A DNA stretch of 64,000 bases from Pristimantibacillus sp052113225 (GTDB lineage: Bacteria; Bacillota; Bacilli; Paenibacillales; Paenibacillaceae). Below the pieces are notes generated by a model. It searched no databases. It worked only from the letters and a program-made list of their open reading frames with translations, and was not told the DNA's origin. Location of the stretch: the NCBI RefSeq assembly GCF_052113225.1, contig NZ_JBFRCT010000015.1, positions 74,638 to 138,637 on the forward strand, read 5' to 3'. This document shows positions 41,304 to 51,065 of this stretch, in pieces. The position numbers and the translations under genes were made by a program. Position 1 is the stretch's first letter; every line of letters starts with the position of its first letter.

Positions 41304-41388
41304 GTGCTTTTGTGGCGATTCTTACGACGTAAGCATTAACTTAAAAGAATTGTCACGTGCTTTTTGTGGCGATTCTTACGACGTAAGC
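41288..41388. repeat. Tandem duplication, two 47-bp copies (54-bp period)
   Basis: Copies at 41288-41334 and 41342-41388 differ only at a few bases. Each carries CACGTG and the perfect palindrome CTTACG-A-CGTAAG. They fill the space between the PAP2 gene and the methyltransferase gene, whose promoter (TTATAAT near 41450) lies beyond. Confidence 0.85.
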
Positions 41389-41486
41389 TTCATCCTAATT
41401 GCTTCATTCTGTACGCTTCGTTATAATAGTCGAAGACTTCATTATAATACAACGAAAATTATACACCAAGGAAGGATCACTATAAC

Positions 41487-42353
41487 ATGTACTTAGCAGA
41501 TAAATGGACCGACTATGAGGTCATCGACACAGGGGCTGGAGACAAGCTTGAACGCTGGGGGCAATATATTCTCCGCCGTCCGGATCCACAGATTATTTGG
41601 CCTATCGCCAATGAATCCGGTGCTTGGAAAGAAGCTGACGGACATTATCATCGCAGCTCCTCCGGCGGTGGACAATGGCAATTCAAATCCAGCCTGCCTG
41701 AACGCTGGACGATCACTTACGGCGAGCTGAAGTTCCACATCAAACCAACAAGCTTCAAGCATACTGGTCTGTTCCCTGAGCAAGCGGTGAACTGGAGCTG
41801 GATGATGGACAAGATCCGTTCGGCTGGACGTCCAATCCGTGTATTGAACCTATTCGCCTACTCCGGCGGTGCTACGGTTGCCGCTGCAGCTGCTGGTGCT
41901 GATGTCGTGCATGTGGATGCCTCTAAAGGTATGGTTCAGTGGGCAAAAGAAAACGCACAATTGTCCGGCCTTGAAAGTGCTCCAATCCGATATATTACGG
42001 ACGACGTATTTAAATTCGTACAACGTGAGCAGCGCCGCGGCCGCCAATATGATGCGATCATTATGGACCCGCCTTCATACGGACGTGGACCTAACGGCGA
42101 AACCTGGAAGCTCGAAGAGAATTTGTATCCATTCCTCGAATTCTGTACGACGATTTTATCGGATAACCCATTGTTCATGCTGATTAACTCGTACACAACT
42201 GGTCTATCTCCATCTGTTCTTCACAATTTGCTCCATACAACAATGAAGAACAAATTTGGCGGCGTCATCAACTGTGGCGAGATTGGTCTTCCTATCACAC
42301 AATCCGGCCTGAACTTGCCTTGCGGCATCCTAGGACGTTGGGAGTCGGAATAA
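41487..42353 (+). CDS. Class I SAM-dependent methyltransferase (RlmI/RlmK-like)
   Basis: A 288-residue methyltransferase. SAM motif I is VLNLFAYSGGATVAAAAAGA, the acidic residue follows in VVHVDASKGMV, and motif IV is MDPPSYGRGPNGE, the DPPxF/Y type found in rRNA m5C/m2G methyltransferases (RlmI/RlmK group). It lacks an N-terminal PUA domain, beginning instead with a short strand region (RWGQYILRRPDPQIIWP). The stop codon overlaps the ATG of an RluA-type pseudouridine synthase (TAATG), supporting a role in RNA modification. Confidence 0.88.
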   Translation: MYLADKWTDYEVIDTGAGDKLERWGQYILRRPDPQIIWPIANESGAWKEADGHYHRSSSGGGQWQFKSSLPERWTITYGELKFHIKPTSFKHTGLFPEQAVNWSWMMDKIRSAGRPIRVLNLFAYSGGATVAAAAAGADVVHVDASKGMVQWAKENAQLSGLESAPIRYITDDVFKFVQREQRRGRQYDAIIMDPPSYGRGPNGETWKLEENLYPFLEFCTTILSDNPLFMLINSYTTGLSPSVLHNLLHTTMKNKFGGVINCGEIGLPITQSGLNLPCGILGRWESE

Positions 42354-43078
42354 TGACCGGTAGCTTGAGCCCGGTTATTCCGGTGCTGTACGAAGATAAT
42401 CATATCATTGCCGTAGTCAAGCTCCCTGGTATCCCTTCTCAAGAGGATGAGACCGGGGATCCTGACATGCTGACGCTGATTAAACAGGATTTGAAAATCC
42501 GTCATAACAAGCCGGGGAACGTATTCCTCGGCCTTGTTCATCGACTTGACCGCCCGGTTGGAGGCGCTATGCTGTTCGCCAAAACCTCTAAGGCAGCCTC
42601 CCGCTTATCCGAAGCGGTACGTAGTCGTACATTCGGGAAAACCTATATTTGTGTTGTTCACGGCAAACCTGCTAAGCAAGAGGATCGGCTCCGACACTAT
42701 ATCTGGAAAGACGCCAAGCGTAATCAGGTAACCGTCTATAAGGATCCAACACCCGAAGCAAAAGAAGCCATTCTGGAATATAGAGTGTGTGCTGAAGCCG
42801 GAGGCTACTCTCTCATCGCTGTGAAGCTGCATACGGGCAGATCACATCAGATTCGTGCCCAAATGGCGTATATCGGCTGTCCTCTCGTTGCAGACCGTAA
42901 ATATGGAGCACCTAACACGGCTAATGTATCCGATATTGCACTGTGGTCAACTTCCGTTGAGGCTCCACATCCGGTCACGAAGGAACGCCAATGCTTCCGC
43001 TCCATCCCGTATGGTTCACCGGCTTGGTCCTGGTGGACAAGTGAACAGCTTGAGGAAGCATCCAAAATGTTCCTATAA
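42353..43078 (+). CDS. RluA-family pseudouridine synthase
   Basis: A 241-residue enzyme converting uridine to pseudouridine in RNA. Motif II is LVHRLDRPVGGAM with catalytic Asp66, and LHTGRSHQIRAQMAYIG is motif III-like; VADRKYGAP completes the core. No S4 domain precedes it, so it is a short RluA/RluC/TruC-type member whose target (rRNA or tRNA) is undetermined. Start ATG 42353 overlaps the previous stop; upstream Met at 42320 is inside the methyltransferase gene without an RBS. Confidence 0.92.
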   Translation: MTGSLSPVIPVLYEDNHIIAVVKLPGIPSQEDETGDPDMLTLIKQDLKIRHNKPGNVFLGLVHRLDRPVGGAMLFAKTSKAASRLSEAVRSRTFGKTYICVVHGKPAKQEDRLRHYIWKDAKRNQVTVYKDPTPEAKEAILEYRVCAEAGGYSLIAVKLHTGRSHQIRAQMAYIGCPLVADRKYGAPNTANVSDIALWSTSVEAPHPVTKERQCFRSIPYGSPAWSWWTSEQLEEASKMFL

Positions 43079-43096
43079 AGGAGTGATTAGACCTTC

Positions 43097-44368
43097 ATGC
43101 GCAGAATGCGAAGCAAGAAGCGCTTGACTATTCATTTTATTCTTTTATTACTATCAGCTGCTGGAATTCTATTTATTCTAGCAACTACGTTGAGGCAGGA
43201 TACTCATGTTACAGATACCGCCTCGAATCTGCCGCCTACGAGCCAGCCAGTCCAAACGCCAGAGCCAACCATCGTACCAACTGCGACGCCAGAGCCAACA
43301 CCAACACCGGTGCCAACGCCGCAATACGATGAAGCTGTATGGATGGGTGTTGGCGATATCATGATGCATAAGCCAGAGCTTCCAGGTGCTTATGATAAGA
43401 AGACGAAGAAGTACAACTTCAATTATTTCTTTGAAGAAGTAAAGCCAATCCTTGAGCAAGGTGATTGGGTGATGGCTAATCTGGAGACTCCCGTTGCAGG
43501 TTCAGCCTATGGCTATACGGGATATCCGAGTTTTAACGCACCTGTAGAGCTGCTGGACGCACTCCAGTATGCCGGCTTTAACATCTTGACCAATGCTAAC
43601 AATCACTCGCTAGACAAAGGCGATAAAGGGCTTATGCTTACCTTGCAGCATTTGAAAGAGTATCCGTTTGTCTTAAAAGGGACTGCTGAAACACAAGAAG
43701 AAGCGGATACCCCTGTTATTGTAGAACATAACGGAATTAAGATGGGACTGCTCGCTTATACATATGGCACAAACGGCATTCCGCTGCCGAAAGGCAAGCC
43801 TTATTCAGTCTCTATGATTGACGAGCAAAAAATGATCAATGATATCCATCACTTGAAAGAGCTTGGAGCCGACTTTGTCACGGTCGCCCTGCATTTCGGC
43901 ATCGAATACCAGACAACGCCTAATGAGGAGCAGAAACAGCTTGCACGCAAGCTTGTAGCTGAGGGAGCAGATATTATTGCCGGCTCTCACCCGCATGTCA
44001 TTCAGCCTTATGAAGTGCTCGACACTACAGATGCATCTGGTCATGCCAGACAAGGACTTATCATTTATTCTATGGGGAACTTCATATCTGCACAGCGGGG
44101 CGATACGAAAGATTACGGTGTGATCTTTAAAGTAACCATTCGAAAAAATAAATCCGACGGCTCGATTGAGCTATCGGATATTGAGTCAACTCCAACCTAT
44201 GTGCATCGCTACCAGCCGGATAGCTACTATCGATTCCGCATCTTGCCGGTTGAACAGACAATTGCAGCTGCCAGCGACAGCTTACTAACGAAGCAGGATT
44301 ATGATTCCATGAAGCAGCAGATCAAGGTGCTTCGTAATCGTCTGAGATCCATGCTGAACGTGCAATAA
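43097..44368 (+). CDS. CapA-family metallophosphatase-like protein
   Basis: A 423-residue membrane-anchored protein: basic N-terminus, one membrane helix (residues 11-33), a Pro/Thr-rich linker (EPTIVPTATPEPTPTPVPTP) and a CapA/PgsA domain from about residue 78. Family motifs: MGVGDIMMHKPEL, ANLETPV, NANNHSLDKG and GSHPHVIQP, which resemble calcineurin-like metal sites. CapA (PgsA) proteins take part in poly-gamma-glutamate export/anchoring; no capBC genes are nearby, so that role is uncertain and other wall functions are possible. RBS AAAGGAG. Transcribed with the RNA-modification pair upstream (18-bp gap). Confidence 0.88.
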   Translation: MRRMRSKKRLTIHFILLLLSAAGILFILATTLRQDTHVTDTASNLPPTSQPVQTPEPTIVPTATPEPTPTPVPTPQYDEAVWMGVGDIMMHKPELPGAYDKKTKKYNFNYFFEEVKPILEQGDWVMANLETPVAGSAYGYTGYPSFNAPVELLDALQYAGFNILTNANNHSLDKGDKGLMLTLQHLKEYPFVLKGTAETQEEADTPVIVEHNGIKMGLLAYTYGTNGIPLPKGKPYSVSMIDEQKMINDIHHLKELGADFVTVALHFGIEYQTTPNEEQKQLARKLVAEGADIIAGSHPHVIQPYEVLDTTDASGHARQGLIIYSMGNFISAQRGDTKDYGVIFKVTIRKNKSDGSIELSDIESTPTYVHRYQPDSYYRFRILPVEQTIAAASDSLLTKQDYDSMKQQIKVLRNRLRSMLNVQ

Positions 44369-44401
44369 GGCATTATTTATAAGTTAATATTTAAATATGT
44401 A

Positions 44402-44806
44402 CTACGCATTAGCAACCTTGCCAAGCAGATATACAAGCAGCTGCTGGTTATGGGAAGATATACGGTCCAGCGATTCACCAATTAATTTGGAACGAATTTC
44501 CGTTCCACGCTGGGCCTCACTCTTTCCTTTCTCCGTTACAGTTACCCATACAATTCTTCGATCCTGATTATCTCTTGAACGTTCAATTAATTCATTGCGC
44601 TCCATTCGATCAAGCAGCGTTGTAATCGCAGCCGGCGTTGTAGCCAAGTACTGCAGAAGTTCAGAAGGCTTCATCGGTGCATGCTGCAGTAAAATATCCA
44701 GCACGTTCAACTGCCCTTCCGTTAGAGGCGCAAGCCCCTCTTCTATACTATCCTTCCAATCTCTTGTCATCTTGGTCCACAGACGAGTAAATTCTTCAGA
44801 AACCAT
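44402..44806 (-). CDS. MarR family transcriptional regulator
   Basis: A 134-residue MarR protein with winged helix (LTEGQLNVLDILLQHAPMKPSELLQYLATTPAAITTLLDRMERN, then RDNQDRRIVWVTVTEKG, the wing). It is monocistronic and faces the CapA gene convergently. No cognate transporter is adjacent, so the regulon is unknown. Confidence 0.88.
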   Translation of the reverse strand: MVSEEFTRLWTKMTRDWKDSIEEGLAPLTEGQLNVLDILLQHAPMKPSELLQYLATTPAAITTLLDRMERNELIERSRDNQDRRIVWVTVTEKGKSEAQRGTEIRSKLIGESLDRISSHNQQLLVYLLGKVANA

Positions 44807-45000
44807 AATTACACCCGCTTTCTGTCCAAATCTCTCATTTATACCAATTATAGCATTCGTAAATGTCGAATAAAAGGTTAACCCAATTAATAATTTGAGT
44901 CATTAATCGCTATAAAGTCGAACATTATGACAGGAGTAGACATACAATGGCATAGGCGCTTTACCTATACGTCGAAATGGTGTGCGAAGGAGTGATCCCG

Positions 45001-45168
45001 ATGGATGACCAAAAAGCTGAAATCATTCGTAAAATCAAAGCCTACGGCATAATAAAAGACCCACAGTGGCTCGACCGCCCGGATGAGCTGGTACCAATGT
45101 GGGTCATGTTTGACGCGATTATTCGATTAATTGAACGCTTTGATCCACCTAACCGCCCTTACGATTGA
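45001..45168 (+). CDS. Small hypothetical protein (55 aa)
   Basis: A 55-residue protein starting at ATG 45001, seven bases after AAGGAGTG. It is predicted helical (MDDQKAEIIRKIKAYGII ... MWVMFDAIIRLIERF) with no Cys, signal or membrane span. Its final ten bases overlap the end of parC convergently. I do not recognise the family; the strong RBS supports a real gene. Confidence 0.6.
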   Translation: MDDQKAEIIRKIKAYGIIKDPQWLDRPDELVPMWVMFDAIIRLIERFDPPNRPYD

Positions 45169-47612
45169 GCGGATAAATCAGGTTTAACGAAGATCGTGGT
45201 AATGACATCATTTTTCTCGACCGGAAGCAGAATCCGCCCGATAGACTTCCGATCCTCGATTGGCGCTTTCTCCGATGATGCCTCAAGCTGGCCGCCAGAG
45301 GATGTAAGCGCTATAATGTTCATCTCTTCCTTACAGTAGAGAGCCGATACAAGTGCCGAACCATTTGGCTTCACACGCTTGCCTTCTTTAAACTCAAACG
45401 TCTGAACGCCTTTACCGCCTCTGCCTTGTAGCGGATAATCCAATAGCAGCGTACGTTTGGCATAACCCAAATCTGTCACGACCAGTACTTCACCTTCATC
45501 ATCAGCAACCCAATCGGCTGCAATAAGCTCATCATCTTCTCTTAGCTGCATACCGCGAACGCCTGTTGCAACCCGTCCCATCGGATTCACTTCATGCTCA
45601 TGGAACCGGATGCTCATACCAAGTTTACTTACAAGAAGCAGCTGTTTTGAACCGTCGCTAAGCATGACACGGATAACTTCATCCCCATCGGCTACCTTCG
45701 ATGCAGCGATCGCGGTAGAACGTGTCGTCATATATTCCTTTAGCTCAGTCCGTTTCACTTGCGCACGTTTTGTTACAAAGACAAGTGATGCGCCAGGCAC
45801 ATTGAAATCTTTAACCGGAATGATAGCTACTATGGAATCATCTTTCGGAATCGGTACAATATTGACAACAGCCGTACCGGTATCCTTCCACTTGAACTCT
45901 GGAATCTGATGAACAGGAAGCATATAATATTGTCCCTTGCGTGTGAACAGCAGCAAGTTATCAATCGTGTTCACTTCATATACGCTGCTGATCGCATCGC
46001 CGTCCTTCACTCCTGCTGTTTGCAAGTCTCCGCCAGAACGAGTGAATGACAAGATGCTTGTCCGCTTCATATAACCTTCTTCACTGAGGGTAACGATTAC
46101 GTCTTCCGACTGCACCATAACCTCGAGGTTCACCTTCAGCTCTTCCACTTCGCCGCGGATCGACGAACGGCGGTCAATGCCAAATTTGTCGCGGATTTCA
46201 ATAAGTTCGTCTTTAATAACACCTAGCAATTTCTTCTCGCTCTCCAGAATGGATCGCAGGTAAGCAATCTTCTTCTGCATTTCCTTAAGTTCTTTTTCAA
46301 GCGATGTAATCTCGAGATTCGTCAGACGGTATAGCTGGAGTGTCAGGATCGCATCGGCTTGACGCTCGGAGAAGTCGTATTTAGCAACCAAGTTATTTTG
46401 TGCATCAGCACGGTTCTTCGAGGCTTTAATCGTTGCAATGACCTCGTCGAGGATATTCAGAGCTTTCACAAGCCCTTCTACCACGTGTGCACGCTCTTCA
46501 GCTTTCTCTAGATCATATTGGGTACGATGTGTGACAACTTCCTTCTGATGGGCAATATAAGCGCTTAGAATCTGTTTAATACCCAGCTGTTGAGGTGCCT
46601 TGTTCACAATCGCAACCATATTGAAGTTATAAGTCACTTGAAGATCAGTTTTCTTCAGCAAATAAGCCAGAATCCCGTTCGCATCGGCTTCCTTCTTCAG
46701 CTCCACGACAATACGCAGGCCATTACGGCCGCTCTCGTCTCGTACTTCAGAGATCCCCTCGACCTTTTTCTCAAGACGAATATTTTCCATCGCGCTGACA
46801 AGACGAGATTTGACGACTTGATACGGAATTTCCGTTATCGTAATCTGTTGACGTCCGCCTCGTACATCCTCAATCTCAACCTTCGAGCGGATATGGATTC
46901 GGCCTTTACCTGTTGTATAAGCCTCGCGGATTCCTTCCTCGCCCATAATAACGCCGCCTGTCGGGAAATCGGGGCCTTTCACGATGCCCATCAAATCTTC
47001 TACGGGCATATCCGGACGAGCCATGACTGCGATGCAGGCATCAATCGTCTCCCGCAGGTTATGCGGTGGAATTTCCGTTGCGAAGCCTGCCGAAATCCCG
47101 CTTGTGCCATTCACAAGCAGGTTCGGATAACGAGATGGCAGTACAACCGGCTCTTTCGTTGTGTTATCAAAGTTATCTTTAAATTGAACGGTCCGTTTAT
47201 CAATATCCCGCAAAATCTCCATAGCGATAGGCGACAAACGCGCCTCCGTATAACGCATCGCCGCTGCAGGATCATCGTCCATCGAGCCCCAGTTGCCGTG
47301 TCCATCTACGAGGACATGGCCCATTTTCCAAGGCTGTGCCATACGTACCATACCTTCGTAGATCGAAGAGTCACCATGAGGATGGTAATTACCCATTACG
47401 TCACCGACGGTCTTCGCTGATTTGCGGTACGGCTTATCAGGTGTATTGTTCGAATCATACATCGCATACAGGATACGGCGTTGCACCGGCTTAAGTCCAT
47501 CCCTAACGTCCGGAATGGCGCGGTCCTGAATGATATATTTCGAATAACGGCCGAAGCGGTCACCTACGACCTCTTCCAAATACGCCGGTAAAAACTGTTC
47601 CAGCATGCCCAT
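45159..47612 (-). CDS. parC: DNA topoisomerase IV subunit A
   Basis: An 817-residue type IIA topoisomerase A subunit that decatenates daughter chromosomes. The winged-helix/tower core has the catalytic Tyr121 in AMRYTEARLS, and the quinolone region HPHGDSSIYE retains Ser82 and Glu86. The coiled coil is at about 350-440, and the C-terminal half has the six beta-pinwheel blades with GyrA-like repeats (for example TGVRGMQLREDDELIAADWV). The operon order parE-parC, with an 11-bp gap, and the absence of the GyrA-box QRRGGKG separate it from GyrA. RBS GGAGG precedes ATG 47612. Confidence 0.95.
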   Translation of the reverse strand: MGMLEQFLPAYLEEVVGDRFGRYSKYIIQDRAIPDVRDGLKPVQRRILYAMYDSNNTPDKPYRKSAKTVGDVMGNYHPHGDSSIYEGMVRMAQPWKMGHVLVDGHGNWGSMDDDPAAAMRYTEARLSPIAMEILRDIDKRTVQFKDNFDNTTKEPVVLPSRYPNLLVNGTSGISAGFATEIPPHNLRETIDACIAVMARPDMPVEDLMGIVKGPDFPTGGVIMGEEGIREAYTTGKGRIHIRSKVEIEDVRGGRQQITITEIPYQVVKSRLVSAMENIRLEKKVEGISEVRDESGRNGLRIVVELKKEADANGILAYLLKKTDLQVTYNFNMVAIVNKAPQQLGIKQILSAYIAHQKEVVTHRTQYDLEKAEERAHVVEGLVKALNILDEVIATIKASKNRADAQNNLVAKYDFSERQADAILTLQLYRLTNLEITSLEKELKEMQKKIAYLRSILESEKKLLGVIKDELIEIRDKFGIDRRSSIRGEVEELKVNLEVMVQSEDVIVTLSEEGYMKRTSILSFTRSGGDLQTAGVKDGDAISSVYEVNTIDNLLLFTRKGQYYMLPVHQIPEFKWKDTGTAVVNIVPIPKDDSIVAIIPVKDFNVPGASLVFVTKRAQVKRTELKEYMTTRSTAIAASKVADGDEVIRVMLSDGSKQLLLVSKLGMSIRFHEHEVNPMGRVATGVRGMQLREDDELIAADWVADDEGEVLVVTDLGYAKRTLLLDYPLQGRGGKGVQTFEFKEGKRVKPNGSALVSALYCKEEMNIIALTSSGGQLEASSEKAPIEDRKSIGRILLPVEKNDVITTIFVKPDLSAQS

Positions 47613-47623
47613 GCCGTTACCTC

Positions 47624-49594
47624 CTATTCAACATATTCTGTGAAATCTACATTTTCGATAATCCATCGTTTACGCGGGTCGACCTTATCGCCCATCAGTG
47701 CGGATACGCGGCGCTCAGCCTTTGCTGCATCCTCGATCTGTACCTGAAGCAGTGTCCGAGTCTCTGGATCCATGGTAGTCTCCCACAGCTGATCGGGATT
47801 CATCTCGCCAAGTCCTTTATAGCGCTGCAGCTCAAAGTTCTTGCCGAATTCCTTCAGATAGTTCTGCAGCTGCTCATCCGTCCAAGCATAACGAACCGTC
47901 TCCAGCTTACCGGATTTGCGCGTAATTTTGTAAAGCGGAGGCTGAGCGATGAAGACCCTTCCGGTATCGATCAGCGGCTTCATATACCGGTAGAAGAACG
48001 TCAGCAACAGCACTTGAATGTGCGCGCCATCCGTATCGGCATCGGTCATAATAATAATTTTATTGTAATTGCATTCATCCGCATCAAATTCCGGACCAAC
48101 GCCAGCTCCAATCGCGGAGATAATTGCTTTATACTCATCGTTCTTCAGAATATCAAGCAGCTTCGCTTTCTCCGGATTCATTGGCTTGCCTTTCAGCGGC
48201 AGAATCGCCTGATGCTTCGAATCACGGCCTTGCTTCGCAGAGCCGCCCGCGGAGTCACCTTCGACGATAAACAGCTCGTTCTTCGTGACATCCTTCGACT
48301 GTGCCGGTGTCAGCTTGCCGTTCAGATTCGAGCTTTCGCTCTTCTTCTTGCCGCTGCGGATCTCCTCACGTGCCTTACGTGCCGCTTCTCTAGCCCTTGA
48401 TGCTTGTACAGCCTTCTTAAGGAGCATTTGTGCAACTTGCGGATTCTCCTCAAGGAATACCTGCATTTTATCCGACACAACTGCATCCACTGCGCTGCGC
48501 GCCGAAGCACTGCCGAGCTGATCCTTCGTCTGACCGACGAACTCCACCTCGGACATCTTGATATTAATGACGGACATCATGCCTTCACGCAGATCATTGC
48601 CCTCGAGATTCTTATCTTTCTCTTTCAGCATCGCTGTTTTGCGGGCATAATCGTTCATGACGCGGGTATAAGCAGTCTTGAAACCGGTCTCATGCGTACC
48701 ACCGCCGCGTGTCGGGATCGAGTTCACGAAGGATGCGATCGTTTCCGTATATCCATCGTTATACTGAAGTGCCACTTCCACTTCAATCTCGTCCTTTTCC
48801 CCTGCGAAATGGACAACCTCGTGAAGGACTGTCTTATCCTCATTCAAAAATTGTACGAATTGGCGTGCGCCGCCTTCGTAATGGAATATATCCTCTTTGC
48901 CGCTGCGATCGTCCTTGATCGACACTTTAAGGCCGGAGTTCAGGAAAGCAATTTCCTGCAGCCGTTCTGCAAGCGTATCATAGTTCAGCGATATTCCACC
49001 TTGAAAGACACGAGCGTCAGGCTTAAACGTTACTTTCGTTCCCGTACGGTGTGTGTTGCCAGCAATAACAAGGCCCGTTACCGGTTCACCGACATGCTCC
49101 TTGCCTTTGTCATCGACCCAATACTCGAAGCGCATTTTATGTATTTTCCCGTCACGAAAAATCTCTACTTCAAGCCATTCGGATAATGCATTCGTTACCG
49201 AAGCACCAACCCCGTGCAAGCCGCCGGATTTCTTATATCCGCCGCCGCCGAATTTGCCGCCTGCATGCAGGATCGTGAACACAACCTGCGGAGTCGGAAT
49301 TCCTGTCTTATGCATCCCTGTTGGAATACCGCGCCCGTTATCCTGTATGGTGACTGCGCCGTTCTTATGCAGTGTCACATCAATTGCCGAACAAAATTTC
49401 GCCAAATGCTCGTCCACGGCATTATCGACGATTTCCCAAACCAGATGGTGAAGGCCTGAGCTGCTCGTGCTGCCAATGTACATGCCTGGCCGCTTTCTTA
49501 CAGCGGTTAAGCCTTCGAGCACTTGTATATCATCGGCCTCATAGTTCCGTTCCGGGGCCGCTGTTTTTGCGAAAGTATCTATATGCTCTGCCAT
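47624..49594 (-). CDS. parE: DNA topoisomerase IV subunit B
   Basis: A 656-residue ATPase subunit of topoisomerase IV. The GHKL ATP site is seen in IVDNAVDEHLA, DNGRGIP and GGLHGVGASVTNALS; the transducer includes the QTKDQLGS loop; the TOPRIM domain has EGDSAGGSA and MTDADTDGAHI with the catalytic Glu and Asp residues, ending in KRWIIENVDF. It pairs with parC directly downstream. RBS AGGAGG precedes ATG 49594. Confidence 0.95.
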   Translation of the reverse strand: MAEHIDTFAKTAAPERNYEADDIQVLEGLTAVRKRPGMYIGSTSSSGLHHLVWEIVDNAVDEHLAKFCSAIDVTLHKNGAVTIQDNGRGIPTGMHKTGIPTPQVVFTILHAGGKFGGGGYKKSGGLHGVGASVTNALSEWLEVEIFRDGKIHKMRFEYWVDDKGKEHVGEPVTGLVIAGNTHRTGTKVTFKPDARVFQGGISLNYDTLAERLQEIAFLNSGLKVSIKDDRSGKEDIFHYEGGARQFVQFLNEDKTVLHEVVHFAGEKDEIEVEVALQYNDGYTETIASFVNSIPTRGGGTHETGFKTAYTRVMNDYARKTAMLKEKDKNLEGNDLREGMMSVINIKMSEVEFVGQTKDQLGSASARSAVDAVVSDKMQVFLEENPQVAQMLLKKAVQASRAREAARKAREEIRSGKKKSESSNLNGKLTPAQSKDVTKNELFIVEGDSAGGSAKQGRDSKHQAILPLKGKPMNPEKAKLLDILKNDEYKAIISAIGAGVGPEFDADECNYNKIIIMTDADTDGAHIQVLLLTFFYRYMKPLIDTGRVFIAQPPLYKITRKSGKLETVRYAWTDEQLQNYLKEFGKNFELQRYKGLGEMNPDQLWETTMDPETRTLLQVQIEDAAKAERRVSALMGDKVDPRKRWIIENVDFTEYVE

Positions 49595-49819
49595 GGGTAT
49601 GCCTCCTAAATTTTGCGAAGCTTCACGTTACCTTATCTTCAAGCTATTTTAATTCAACTTGTCCCGATTAGTAAAGACGCTAAAGAGAACGTCTGTTAGG
49701 AAGTGCGTGCCTCTATCAATATCGGTTAAAGCGCTTGTTGGATTAACAGAATAACATAAATTCGCGTCCCACGCTAAATTATTCATGCACGTAATTGTCA
49801 TGTTCCATTCATGCTGGTG

Positions 49820-49868
49820 TAAAAAAGCGGCAGCTTCTCCTCGTTCAAGATCAAGGAAAGCCGCCGCA
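49820..49868 (-). terminator. Rho-independent terminator
   Basis: On the minus strand GCGGC...GCCGC pairs with inner GCTTTCC/GGAGAAGC and is followed by TTTTTT. It ends purT. The rest of the gap to parE (49595-49819) contains no gene that I can see. Confidence 0.8.
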
Positions 49869-49876
49869 TTGTCGTC

Positions 49877-51058
49877 TTAATTATCGTATTGAATATGAAG
49901 GGATTCTGCTGCTTGACGGGCTAGGTCACGAGCCTCATCCGTATCGTTTGCCGTGCTTAACGCAACAGCCATACGGCGTCCAACCTTTGTCTCCGGTTTG
50001 CCAAATACCCGAATTTGTGTATTGGGCAGCGCAAGTGCCGATTCGATTCCGCCAACGCGGAATGAGGACGACTCACGATCCGCTTTCAGCGTGTGTGTCG
50101 CCCCAGGTGTCAACAGACGAATAGTTGGGATAGGGAAACCTAGAATTGCGCGTACATGCAGTGCAAATTCAGATAGATCTTGTGTCGCCATGGTTACCAT
50201 CCCGGTATCATGCGGACGAGGAGAAACCTCGCTGAACAAGACGCCATCTTTCGTAATAAACAGCTCTACGCCGTATAAGCCAAAGCCGCCAAGCTCATCC
50301 GTAATACGCAAAGCAATCTCTTCCGCTTGCTTAATTTGCTCCTCTGTCATCGCATGCGGCTGCCAGGATTCGATATAGTCGCCATCCTTCTGAACATGGC
50401 CGATTGGTGCACAGAAGCTTGTCCCCGAAACGGAACGGATAGTTAGCAGCGTAATCTCCGATTCAAAGGTAATAAAACCTTCAACGATAATCCGTGCTTT
50501 CTTGGCACGTCCGCTTTCCATCGCATAGTTCCAGCAGTTCTCAATGTCAGCTTCCGTCTTGCATACACTTTGCCCTTTACCCGAAGAACTCATAATTGGC
50601 TTAATCACACAAGGAAGGCCAATCTCCTTCACCGCTAGCTTCAATTCATCAAGCGAATCCGCGAATTGGTAAGGCGCAGTAGGCAGACCAAGCGTCTCAG
50701 CAGCCAGTCGGCGAATACCTTCACGGTCCATGGTAAGACGTGCAGCACGAGCAGTCGGAATGACATTAAAGCCTTCCTTTTCCAGCTCGAGCAGTGTTTC
50801 AGTAGCAATCGCTTCAATCTCCGGAACGATAAAATCAGGCTTCTCATCCTCGATGATTCTTCTGATGGCAGCTCCGTCAAGCATATCGGTAACATGGCAA
50901 CGATGGGCAACCTGCATAGCCGGCGCATTCGCATAGCGGTCTACTGCAATTGTCTCTACGCCTAGGCGCTGTGCTTCAAGTGCAACCTCCTTGCCAAGCT
51001 CGCCCGAGCCGAGCAGAAGAAGCTTGCGTGCATTCGTTGACAGTGGTGATCCATACAT
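49877..51058 (-). CDS. purT: Formate-dependent phosphoribosylglycinamide formyltransferase
   Basis: A 393-residue ATP-grasp enzyme that formylates GAR with formate and ATP, a folate-independent step of purine synthesis. The N-terminal domain starts KLLLLGSGELGKEVALEAQRLG, the ATP-grasp core has CVIKPIMSSSGKGQSVC and GVELFITKDGVLFSEVSPRPHDTGMVT, as in PurT and PurK. Length agrees with PurT. The start is ATG 51058; the best RBS (GGGAGG) is twelve bases away and lies in the 3' arm of a long leader hairpin that would hide it. Confidence 0.93.
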   Translation of the reverse strand: MYGSPLSTNARKLLLLGSGELGKEVALEAQRLGVETIAVDRYANAPAMQVAHRCHVTDMLDGAAIRRIIEDEKPDFIVPEIEAIATETLLELEKEGFNVIPTARAARLTMDREGIRRLAAETLGLPTAPYQFADSLDELKLAVKEIGLPCVIKPIMSSSGKGQSVCKTEADIENCWNYAMESGRAKKARIIVEGFITFESEITLLTIRSVSGTSFCAPIGHVQKDGDYIESWQPHAMTEEQIKQAEEIALRITDELGGFGLYGVELFITKDGVLFSEVSPRPHDTGMVTMATQDLSEFALHVRAILGFPIPTIRLLTPGATHTLKADRESSSFRVGGIESALALPNTQIRVFGKPETKVGRRMAVALSTANDTDEARDLARQAAESLHIQYDN

Positions 51059-51065
51059 AATAAAA

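Noticed and set aside
46590..47420. 276-residue plus-strand frame inside parC
   Set aside because: Antisense shadow of a highly conserved essential gene; no family resemblance.
48404..49186. 260-residue plus-strand frame inside parE
   Set aside because: Antisense shadow of parE; no RBS or domain.
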